Positions 26,432 through 33,189 of a stretch of 33,189 bases of DNA are shown here, piece by piece. Numbering within the stretch: the first letter of the stretch is position 1; every line of letters starts with the position of its first letter. The stretch is from assembly GCA_031267915.1 (NCBI GenBank), contig JAIRYE010000016.1, positions 1-33,189 on the forward strand, read 5' to 3'. Source of the DNA: Puniceicoccales bacterium (lineage in GTDB: Bacteria; Verrucomicrobiota; Verrucomicrobiia; Opitutales; JAIRKQ01). The notes beneath the pieces were generated by a model. That model had not been told where the DNA came from. It did not search any database and saw only the letters and a list, made by a program, of their open reading frames with translations. A program made the translations under genes and the position numbers.

Positions 26432-27335
26432 CGTAAACTTGCAGCAACGCTACGGATATGTTCAGCACAGCAATTGTTGATAGGTTTTTAATTTTCCCAG
26501 GCACAACAATTTCCATCCCAACGGCACTGTTAAATGGTGCGGGCACGGCAATGTCTCCATCTGACCGCACGATGAACCACTTGTCATTTTCGTCAACAGT
26601 CGGCACAATTGCATGGCCCCCGAAATCTTTGAATAGATCCATGGACGTGGTATTCTATGGTATTTCGCGCAGAAACATGTCCGCAGCTGCAGCTGCTGTC
26701 TGCGGCATGTTCTTCTATTGCCAACTGGCTATGGGAAAACGATGTTCCAAGGTTTGTATATTTTCCGGCGACAATTGTCGCTCCATTGGCATACTTCACA
26801 ATTGAGCCTTTGTTGCCGACATACTCCTCTTTTATGCGAAAATTTCTGACGGCAATTTGTGTTTTCCACACTTTGAGAGAATTTTTTCTCCAGTCACGGG
26901 ATTTAGGACTATGTGTTTTCCTTTTTTTGTAAAGCATTCTATTTTGCTGTAGTTCGGAGTTATATCGCCGTAGCGAATTTCTTTAGTTACTTCGTTGATG
27001 TAACTAGGCTTACCTTTATATTCCCTGTGAAATTTCCAATTTTTGTCTTTTTTCATGTTTTTGAAAAAATTTGCGACATCCACTTCGGTTCTATTCGCAA
27101 TTGGTCGCTCAATCGGTTTTCCGACTGATTTCGCTTTATGTGCACCACCTTTGCCGTCATCTTTTCTTGCTGCGAATGCCTGTGTGATGGCAGGAGGCAC
27201 TTCCTCCATCGGCACCTTCACCCGCATGCCCGTGCCAGCGAGCTCCACTTCGCGGACGGCGACAGAGGAAGGTTTTACAACCTTTGTGGCACTTGGCATC
27301 TTCGATTTCGGGCCTCCGAGTGCACTCTTGGCCAT
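26432..27335 (-). pseudogene. Unrecognised leftward gene, apparently split over three frames
   Basis: Reading leftwards, an open frame of 167 codons starts at 27335 (MAKSALGGPKSKMPSATKVV) and ends at 26832. It contains Lys-rich sequence and NWKFHREYKGKPSYINEVTK. A second frame from about 26850 carries EEYVGNKGSIVKYANGATIV, and a third from about 26650 carries MDLFKDFGGHAIVPTVDEND and further protein-like sequence to about 26432. The pieces follow one another without gaps, which suggests one gene of roughly 300 codons with two frameshifts. An Ala-rich hydrophobic stretch precedes the first ATG in frame (AWAAATAVAIVG). I do not recognise the family. The first piece alone could be an intact small gene. 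Confidence 0.45.
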
Positions 27336-27359
27336 GCCGACGATGGCTACTGCAGTGGC

Positions 27360-27839
27360 GGCGGCCCAAGCTTGAAAAGTTGTTTCAGTGCACTGAACTC
27401 CACCGGCATCTCAGGGGCCGACAGGATTGCATTTCTGGATGCAATAATTTTCAACTTTCTCATGGGAAACGGGGATGCTCACGGCAAAAATTATTCCATA
27501 CTTTACGCAGAAAACGGACCATCCCTGGCTCCTCTTTATGACCTGATGTCAACCATAGCATATGTCAAATTCGCACCCAAGCACAAGATGGCAATGAGGA
27601 TCGCGGGAAACAGCTACCTGTTCAGCCGGACATCCAGGGAAAGCTTTTCCAAACTATCAGAAATCAGTGGATTCAAAAGTTCATTCATTTTGAAGCACCT
27701 CGACTCCATTGCCAGTGTCATTTGCCAAGCCGCAAGGAGGCTGGCCGAACAGCTTCAATCTGACAAAACAACGGAATCTCCGATCTACTCAAAGATCATC
27801 GACATCATCGAAAGGCATGTCCAATCCGTGGCAAATTGA
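27360..27839 (+). pseudogene. 5'-truncated HipA-family kinase fragment
   Basis: The frame from about 27360 matches the C-terminal lobe of HipA-type serine/threonine kinases: GGPSLKSCFSAL, then AIIFNFLMGNGDAHGKNYSI with the catalytic-loop Asp and Asn, then LAPLYDLMSTIAY with the metal-binding Asp, then MAMRIAGNSY. About 160 codons remain of a protein normally 300-440 long. The N-terminal ATP-binding part is gone. The frame is open further upstream only because it reads antisense through the leftward unknown gene. The junction near 27355-27362 is therefore a likely recombination breakpoint. No HipB antitoxin gene is seen. Confidence 0.82.
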
Positions 27840-27936
27840 GCACTGCAATGGAATTGCTGGCGGTCAGAAGATTGGTTTTTCCTGGCCATAGATGGAAGTC
27901 AGCCATTGCTAGAAGGCTCGAGAGAGAAATTACAAG

Positions 27937-28359
27937 ATGAGGAATGCAATTGAAGGCATTGCCAAGATAATTAAATTAATCCCCGCCCTGGTGGTTTGTA
28001 AAAAATTAGGAGAACGAATTGACCAGCGGCAGCCACTGAGAATTTTGACCATTTCCTTGGGAAAATTTCCGCATTCGCTACGTTCCGAATATTTTGTAAT
28101 GAACGGTTCCTTCCGGAAGCGGTACAAAACCCCCAGCGGTGCCATATTTTTACAGGGAGCAATTTTCAGATATTGCCAGGAACATTGTACGCCGGAACAT
28201 TTTTTCGCTGGATTTGCTCGTGGTGAATGGTTCTGGAACATTTTCCGGTCATTTAAATTAGGTTGTTATTTTTTTGGCAAATTAGTAAGTCCGTTTAAAA
28301 CATTGCGGCGGAAGTTTGTTTCCGCGGAAATTTTGATACCAGGCGAGATGAAAATCTAA
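27937..28359 (+). CDS. Hypothetical ORF
   Basis: A 140-codon frame with ATG at 27937 and a weak purine-rich stretch (GAGAG) before it. The product is basic, with FFAGFARGEWFWNIFRSFKL near the end, and resembles nothing I know. It lies just after the hipA fragment, in a region of broken genes, and could be a remnant or a chance frame. Confidence 0.25.
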   Translation: MRNAIEGIAKIIKLIPALVVCKKLGERIDQRQPLRILTISLGKFPHSLRSEYFVMNGSFRKRYKTPSGAIFLQGAIFRYCQEHCTPEHFFAGFARGEWFWNIFRSFKLGCYFFGKLVSPFKTLRRKFVSAEILIPGEMKI

Positions 28360-28399
28360 TGGGAATTTCAACCTAAAACAGCAGCGGTTCTAGGTGTTT

Positions 28400-28425
28400 A
28401 TAAACATGTTTACAAACATGTTTAT
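28400..28425. repeat. Perfect 26-base palindrome
   Basis: Arms ATAAACATGTTT (28400-28411) and AAACATGTTTAT (28414-28425) are exact inverted repeats around AC. Each arm also contains the self-complementary AAACATGTTT, so the element is equally two tandem ten-base palindromes 13 bases apart. That layout suits a dimeric regulator binding two sites; a hairpin is the alternative. Confidence 0.75.
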
Positions 28426-28450
28426 TGGTTGATAATCAGCACTTGCTCTA

Positions 28451-28467
28451 ATAGATACTATATCTAT
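28451..28467. repeat. 17-base inverted repeat overlapping a promoter-like sequence
   Basis: ATAGATA (28451-28457) and TATCTAT (28461-28467) are exact inverted repeats around CTA. It lies 25 bases after the larger palindrome and covers the spacer and -10 part of a TTGCTC/TATGAT pair, as an operator would. Confidence 0.55.
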
Positions 28468-28657
28468 GATAGGCTTACGAAATTTGACTATCAAATTACT
28501 CGGATTTTCCGCGCAAAGACTAGTGTTATTCTGTGCTATCCGGCGGCTCGCATTTGGACGGTCACCTGTTTTTTTGGATCAATTTCCCCAGCTTGCCGAT
28601 TCGGAAGCCGGGTCATTTGGCACCGTTACAGGAGCATCGCGTGTTCCTAAATACCTT

Positions 28658-29110
28658 CTATGCCAGACGTTCCCCGAATCTATTCTGTCCCTTGCTGCCA
28701 GGTTTAAGCAGAAGCATAATATCGAGTACCCAGCAAATAACAGATAGCCCAATTGATACCGATTTCCACGCTAGCGAATGGCACGCCAGAGATTCGTTCA
28801 ATGCTGTGGCAGAACCACCAGCGAGCGACATCCACAGGCAATACCATCCGGACATATTTATGTCATGAAATCGCTTCACATAAAGAGCAATGCTAACCAA
28901 AACTGACCAAATAAACCAGGGACAAATCATCAGAGCCACACATAGCAACAGTATGGAATTCATTAATTTCAAGGAAAGCGCGGCCCATATCACAGCCAAA
29001 AGCGCAGCACACAATCCTAGTTCCACAAGGCCTAGCAGGAGAGATAGCCAAAAGTAGCGCAAACGACCAATTCGCCCGCGAGTTGATACTAATTTCCAAA
29101 TTCTTTTCAT
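28658..29110 (-). CDS. DUF805-family inner membrane protein
   Basis: A 150-residue membrane protein with the features of the DUF805 (YhaH) family: the start ends in GRIGRLRYFW, a central VKRFHDINMSGWYCL, and a C-terminal KPGSKGQNRFGE. About four hydrophobic segments are visible (for example SLLLGLVELGLCAALLAVIW and ICPWFIWSVLVSIALYV). The family function is unknown. The start overlaps by ATGA with a short frame upstream. It is one of the few intact genes in the accessory region. Confidence 0.85.
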   Translation of the reverse strand: MKRIWKLVSTRGRIGRLRYFWLSLLLGLVELGLCAALLAVIWAALSLKLMNSILLLCVALMICPWFIWSVLVSIALYVKRFHDINMSGWYCLWMSLAGGSATALNESLACHSLAWKSVSIGLSVICWVLDIMLLLKPGSKGQNRFGERLA

Positions 29111-29280
29111 AAATTCCTATTTAATTTCCACGGCGGCAATGGAAATTTTTCCCCGCTCCGCTTCATTTTGTAATTGTCCACAATCCCTCTATCCATCAGT
29201 TTTTCGCCCTTTGGTGCAGGGATTGAATTTGGTCCAGTTGTCGCCCACGGCTCCTCGACTCGGTGCGTAGACGGACGCAT
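29107..29280 (-). CDS. Small 57-codon ORF overlapping the DUF805 start
   Basis: From an ATG at 29280 a frame runs to a TGA that overlaps the DUF805 start codon (ATGA). It encodes a Pro/Lys-rich peptide containing EEPWATTGPNSIPAPKGEKL. The coupling to the next gene is suggestive; the sequence matches no family I know. It may be the tail of a decayed gene, since a further protein-like stretch with CDKCYSCGTIVNHFETYAKE lies upstream in the same direction but ends at a stop. Confidence 0.3.
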   Translation of the reverse strand: MRPSTHRVEEPWATTGPNSIPAPKGEKLMDRGIVDNYKMKRSGEKFPLPPWKLNRNL

Positions 29281-29594
29281 CGACCAACGACCTCCGGATC
29301 AAGATTTACAAGCCGGACCAAAAGATGGTGGACATGAGACGGAATTCTCCTCCTTTGCGTATGTTTCAAAATGATTCACGATGGTTCCACAAGAGTAGCA
29401 TTTATCGCACTTTGCAAGCCTTTTTTGCGGAAATGAAACACGGGAAAATGCGGTGCCACTCGGGGAGCAGAAATCCCCCCATTACGGGCTTGGATCACCG
29501 AATTTTAGATGGATTGCTGAGTTCGCAGTGTTGTGACAGAAAGGATTCAGGCAAAACGCTTGACATTGGCCAAACATTTCGTTCGGTTTTTGCC
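29281..29594. other. Gap between the small ORF and the toxin-antitoxin pair
   Basis: About 310 bases. On the minus strand (about 29304-29410) a short Cys-containing frame with CDKCYSCG resembles a zinc-ribbon fragment. On the plus strand the antitoxin frame is open far upstream, but this part does not look like protein. A TTGACA at 29560-29565 has no good -10 box at the right distance. Confidence 0.3.
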
Positions 29595-29864
29595 ATGAGA
29601 GAGACGGTGACAGTCAGCATGGGATCGAAGATCGCGAAATTTGTAAGAACAGCTGCGAGGGCTCGCAGATTGACGATACCCAACTACCTGAAGCGACTAG
29701 CCCGGGAGGAAATGGCGCGCGTGGTGCCCACTGACGGCGATGATGCGATTATCACGCGCGAAGAGATTCTGCGGCGCCTGGAATCTGCCGACGACCCGCG
29801 CAATTGCATAGCGCATGATTCCATAGAATCCATGATCGAAAGTCTCCATGAGCGCGCCTCTTGA
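29595..29864 (+). CDS. Ribbon-helix-helix antitoxin
   Basis: From the ATG at 29595 an 89-residue protein begins with a beta strand (RETVTVSM) followed by helices (SKIAKFVRTAARARRLTIPN, then YLKRLAREEM). This is the ribbon-helix-helix pattern of CopG/ParD/RelB-type repressors. The acidic C-terminal part (TREEILRRLESADDP and on) would wrap the toxin. The frame is open upstream to 29325, but that part lacks protein character and the RHH strand sets the start. It overlaps the toxin gene by 17 bases. Expected role: neutralises the toxin and represses the operon. Confidence 0.75.
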   Translation: MRETVTVSMGSKIAKFVRTAARARRLTIPNYLKRLAREEMARVVPTDGDDAIITREEILRRLESADDPRNCIAHDSIESMIESLHERAS

Positions 29865-30123
29865 GTCGATTGAAGCGGATTGTTTCCTGGATGGCTTCAA
29901 AAAGCTGAAAAAGGTTGCGGGAGCAGTCAGAAAATTGGACAACCTCATGCGGAAAGTCGCCATGCATCCCGAAGTTGGGACAGGGCATCCGAAACCGCTG
30001 AGCGGGTATGGAGAGCGGCGGGTGTGGTCACGCCACATCACGCATAGGCACCGCCTGATCTATGAAATCAGAGAGGACAGCGTGGTCTTCATCGCCTGCC
30101 ACGGCCACTACGACGACCGGTGA
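29848..30123 (+). CDS. YoeB/Txe-type mRNA interferase toxin
   Basis: A 91-residue basic protein of the RelE/YoeB fold. The end carries the family signature: HPKPLSGYGERRVWSRHITH, then RHRLIYEIREDSVVFIACHG and HYDDR. The Arg and the penultimate-region His in CHGHY correspond to the YoeB catalytic residues. YoeB-type toxins cut mRNA at the ribosomal A site. The toxin start lies within the antitoxin gene. YoeB is usually paired with a YefM/Phd-fold antitoxin; here the partner looks like an RHH protein. Confidence 0.85.
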   Translation: MSAPLESIEADCFLDGFKKLKKVAGAVRKLDNLMRKVAMHPEVGTGHPKPLSGYGERRVWSRHITHRHRLIYEIREDSVVFIACHGHYDDR

Positions 30124-30351
30124 ATCTGAGATAAGTGGATTATTATTGAAACTACTACTGCTAGATAAGGAGTTTGAGGTTGGATTTCTTCCGGGACTGG
30201 AATTAATTTTTTCTCACCGAATTCGCAGCTGATTCCGTTTTGTCCCCCAGGTTTTTCCGCTTCAAATAAGGTCTTCCGCTTCAAATTCGAAATTTTCTTT
30301 TCCCTGTGAATTGCCCAACGTCACCCGGGAAACGGGCGGCGAACGGGTGTA

Positions 30352-32858
30352 ATGGCATATTTTTACCCTGGACGGATGGAATTCACAGATTTCTTACAAA
30401 AGGATTGCGAAATGGCTTTGCATGAGTAAAATTGTTCCGTGCCAGATACCGTTATATATATGCTTCCTGAACCACACGCCACTTCTGACGCTGCAAAAGT
30501 GGCAAAATTCTGGAAATATGAAGTGAAAAACGCACTGGAAGGTCAAAAAATTGACCTAACTTCCGCGGGGCGGCTTAATTTTATAGAAAAAAAAGCTTAG
30601 TGAATATACGGCGGAAAACACAACTGCCAAAAGCTCAAGTTCTTCTTCATCTAACCCGAGCGCCACGGAAAATAACTCGAGTAGCAGCACCGTGAGCACC
30701 AGCGACACTAATTCCGCCTCAGAACCTTTTCCGCTCCAACTGATGGGCTATGTGAATGAAGAAGATATAAAAAAGTGCAGAGAACCGGACAAGAATATCG
30801 GCCTGGCGATGGCAGGAAGCGCAAAGGCAGTGTGCGACGCGGCAAAAAGAAAGACCAGCGCAAATGACAATTCAAACGTATCATCCACGAGTGCAGCCGA
30901 AAGCATTACCGGCCCCCGCAATTACAGGAATCAGCGGCCTGATTCCCGCTAATCAAATCAAGGAAAAACTCATAGATTTTCTTGACGTTATCATTGGACA
31001 ACTGGTGGATGTAGATGAGGAAGCGCTGAGTAATAACGTGAAATCCTCTCTGGAGCATTTGGTGGACTTCTTCATCGAAGGAAAGTCCATAGGCAGCCTT
31101 AGGGGTTCAGTCCAGAGGGAACTACGCTGAAAGACAAGCTTGGAGAGCTGAAGCAGTACGTAGAGAAAAATGGCGATTCGCTGTTTCCGAATACTTCCGA
31201 GAGAGAAGCAGTAAATAGCAGCAGCGCTACTTCCATTGCCACAAACTGCCCGTTGACGGTTGAATTGCGGGCGATTCAGATTTTGGCGCGGATCAATGAC
31301 CTTGCGCAGGAGCTGGAAAAAGCGGAAAATGCAACACCCCAACCAGCCATTGGTCCACTAATTCCCACAACGACAGCCAAAAATACGGGGATGGGAAATG
31401 AAGAAATAGCGGTGAGGAATGAATTAGAACTGGTGAATCAAGAACTAAAAACCCTGAATGATTACCATGTGCATTCAAATCCAGGACAAGCAAAACCAAA
31501 AAAAGAAAAGTTGGAAGTAGAACGAAAGATAAACCTTGAAAAATTATCAGCAATACAGGAGAAAAGAAAAAAGGCAAGAAAAGCAGAATCTACGATGCTC
31601 GGAAATCTGAAAAAGAAAATCGGCCTGGGAATAGACAAGCAGCTCAGGGCCGGGAAAAAGCTCAGGGGAAATGAAATGTTCTACGAGTTTCCATTGGATA
31701 AATTCGATGACAATCTCGTCGATGCCATGGTAGAAGCACTGCCCGACAGCATAAGAATAATCAATGAGCAGAAAGAAAACATCAGAAAACTTGCGAAGTT
31801 TGCCCTGCAGCAGATAAGATTTGTGGATACTGGCGGCAAAGAAACAATGTGCGGCGGCATGCGGGGAAGGCTGAAAGCGCCAGCCTTTGGCCAAGGAGTT
31901 TGCGAATCGCGAGACGCCTGAAGACACCTTTGTGGCGTCTTTTGATCCAGATGTTAACAAAGAAGTGGAGAATGAGCTTGGAAAAAATAACAACAGCATC
32001 ATAAAGCAACTGAGAAAAGACGGAGCGTTTTGCGATGCGAAAGTGAAGAGGCCCACGCAATTCGCTCACGACGGCATGCTGCTTTTTTCCAGGGTAAACA
32101 TCATCAACGATCCACTGGGCTTTCTGCAGGATTGCGTGAGCCCGGAGAATGTTGATGCATATAATGAGGCAAACAAGACCGGAAATAGTGAAAGCGCATT
32201 AAATACATCTGATGCTAAGTTAAAAAATCTACCAAAATTCGATAATCTTTCTGATGCAAACAAAGCAACTCTCCAAACAGCCATACTCGCAGTTCATCTT
32301 CCAAACACCACAAACACCTACAAAACAGTGGTAAATTTGCTGAATGAAATTACGCCGAGCGACAAAAATGATAATGATAGCAATAATTCCGGTAGCGGTA
32401 GCCTCAAAGTGTACGAAAGCAAACCGAACCTGGCATCCGTAATGAAGGATCATCACCTGCGCACACTGTGCAGCGTGTCCGGAACGACCACCGACATCGT
32501 GGCGGCGCTCTGGGGAATGAACGAAGAAAAAACTAAAGCAGCATTGCAATCGCTGAGGGATGCCGTTGCAGTGACTAATGAAAACAACAATAATAATAAT
32601 AGCACTAATTCACTGCCTACCGTCGATCCAGCTAAATTAAGCCCGGAGTTCAAAAACCTCTTCCTGTCGATCGCTCTGTACATGCAGTCCGGACAGTACC
32701 ACTCGGCGGCATCCGTGCTCTGCGGGCTGTACTGCGCGGCAATGTCACTGGTCGGAACAGCAGCACAAACAGTGGTAAATATTGCCTCCTACAGCGCACT
32801 GCTGCGGTCTTTTGCAACCAATCCGGGCGGCTTTTTCCCGCCTGCAGTGGCCGCATGA
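30352..32858 (+). pseudogene. Large Ser/Asn-rich gene with one stop and four frame changes
   Basis: Five consecutive open stretches on the plus strand make one protein of about 830 codons. It opens at 30352 (MAYFYPGRMEFTDFLQ), meets an in-frame TAA at 30427, and resumes as VIYMLPEPHATSDAAKVAKF. Frame changes follow at an A8 run (30587-30594), at or near a C5 run (30913-30917), near a G4 run (31102-31105) and between 31875 and 31890. Content: Ser-rich linkers, a Lys/Glu-rich probable coiled coil (about 31490-31590), poly-Asn (about 32585-32600), and a hydrophobic C-terminal helix region (SVLCGLYCAAMSLVGTAAQT). No domain is recognised. A secreted or host-directed protein is possible but unproven. 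The last piece (31887-32858) is the longest intact frame. Confidence 0.7.
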
Positions 32859-32939
32859 AAACATGAAAAAATTTCAATAAATGAAAAACAATTTAAAAAT
32901 CAGCTTGACTTGTTTAACTTTAATTTTGAGAATGAAAAT

Positions 32940-33189
32940 ATGAGTAGTCTAACTCTAGACAGAGATGCGAAAATAAAAGAGTTTGCAGAGGACTGCGGAT
33001 ACGAAGTCGGGATAAACTGCAATGAATCGGCTAGAAATGCGGCTTTCGAGTTATACGAGTTTCGTGTGAACGGAGGGTCTAGTATTATAAATTTTTTGAA
33101 AATTATATATAAATATTTAGATGGCGAATCGAAGCGTATGCCGCTGACGCCACTATCCCAGCGTGGGCTCGAAAAGTTTATTGACTGCA
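32940..33189 (+). CDS. Partial hypothetical CDS running off the window
   Basis: From the ATG at 32940 a frame stays open to the window end (83 codons). It begins MSSLTLDRDAKIKEFAEDCG and later has NFLKIIYKYLDGESKRMPLT. A promoter-like TTGACT (32905-32910) with GAGAAT 17 bases on lies just upstream. It follows the decayed gene by about 80 bases of AT-rich DNA. The family is not recognised. The length without a stop in AT-rich sequence favours real coding. Confidence 0.5.
   Translation, partial: MSSLTLDRDAKIKEFAEDCGYEVGINCNESARNAAFELYEFRVNGGSSIINFLKIIYKYLDGESKRMPLTPLSQRGLEKFIDC

Larger units (their letters stand above)
28360..28657. other. Gap with two AT-rich palindromes and no convincing gene
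   Basis: About 300 bases between the hypothetical ORF and the DUF805 gene. It holds the two palindromes listed separately. A 93-codon rightward frame from 28466 runs antisense into the DUF805 gene and does not look like protein. A TTGCTC-16-TATGAT promoter-like pair (28444-28471) overlaps the second palindrome. Confidence 0.4.

Noticed and set aside
27138..27360. N-terminal 74 codons of the long frame leading into the hipA fragment
   Set aside because: Cys/His-rich product that is antisense to the leftward Lys-rich gene; HipA similarity begins only near 27360.
28466..28747. 93-codon rightward frame next to DUF805
   Set aside because: It starts within a promoter-like palindrome and runs antisense into the DUF805 coding region.
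29325..29594. Upstream extension of the antitoxin frame
   Set aside because: The ribbon-helix-helix strand starts at 29595; the preceding 90 codons lack conserved character.
1..33189. CRISPR array, rRNA or complete insertion sequence
   Set aside because: No regularly spaced repeats, rRNA signatures or intact transposase were found on either strand; the only mobile-element trace is the integrase remnant.

Overview
The window reads as chromosome of a Gram-negative bacterium. It encodes LPS transport (LptF/LptG family), a signal-peptide outer-membrane-type protein, a type II secretion/type IV pilus platform protein, a prepilin-like protein and MreB. The DNA is A+T-leaning. A Verrucomicrobiota-type organism (Opitutales/Puniceicoccales-like) would fit the gene content and the long, disordered Rho N-terminus, but this is inference and not proven by the sequence. 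No rRNA is present to settle it.

Positions 1-25920 are compact housekeeping DNA with intact genes. A leftward block holds grpE, dnaJ, a left-handed beta-helix transferase, mreB, a GH73-type glucosaminidase and trkA (5780 down to 131). A class II tRNA-Leu(UAA) follows at 5951-6036. Next is a single outer-membrane-type protein with a strong promoter and an intrinsic terminator. A rightward transcription/translation operon comes next: nusA, infB, rbfA, nrnA-like, truB, ribF (7259-13692), with overlapping starts and stops throughout its second half. It ends in a gene usually missed by protein-only annotation, the 4.5S SRP RNA (about 13622-13728). The SRP RNA overlaps the 3' end of a ribF that has lost its riboflavin kinase domain.

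A second leftward block runs leuS, lptF/G, PfkB kinase, tmk, holB (delta'), nitroreductase, a 51-codon ORF, a prepilin-like gene and an alpha/beta hydrolase (22462 down to 13730). Rho and a GspF/PilC protein then run rightwards.

Positions 25921-33189 are of a different kind: an accessory region full of broken genes. It has a tyrosine-recombinase remnant with two frameshifts, a leftward unknown gene apparently split over three frames, and a 5'-truncated HipA C-terminal fragment. It also has a pair of AT-rich palindromes, an intact DUF805 membrane protein and an intact ribbon-helix-helix/YoeB-type toxin-antitoxin pair. Last comes a roughly 2.5-kb Ser/Asn-rich gene with one in-frame stop and four frame changes, most of them in or near short homopolymers. 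The housekeeping half shows no such lesions, so decay of horizontally acquired or dispensable genes is the simplest reading. I did not find a convincing new defence or biosynthetic system. The most instructive items are the ribF/SRP RNA overlap, the nusA leader terminator, the hybrid toxin-antitoxin module and the decaying 2.5-kb gene.
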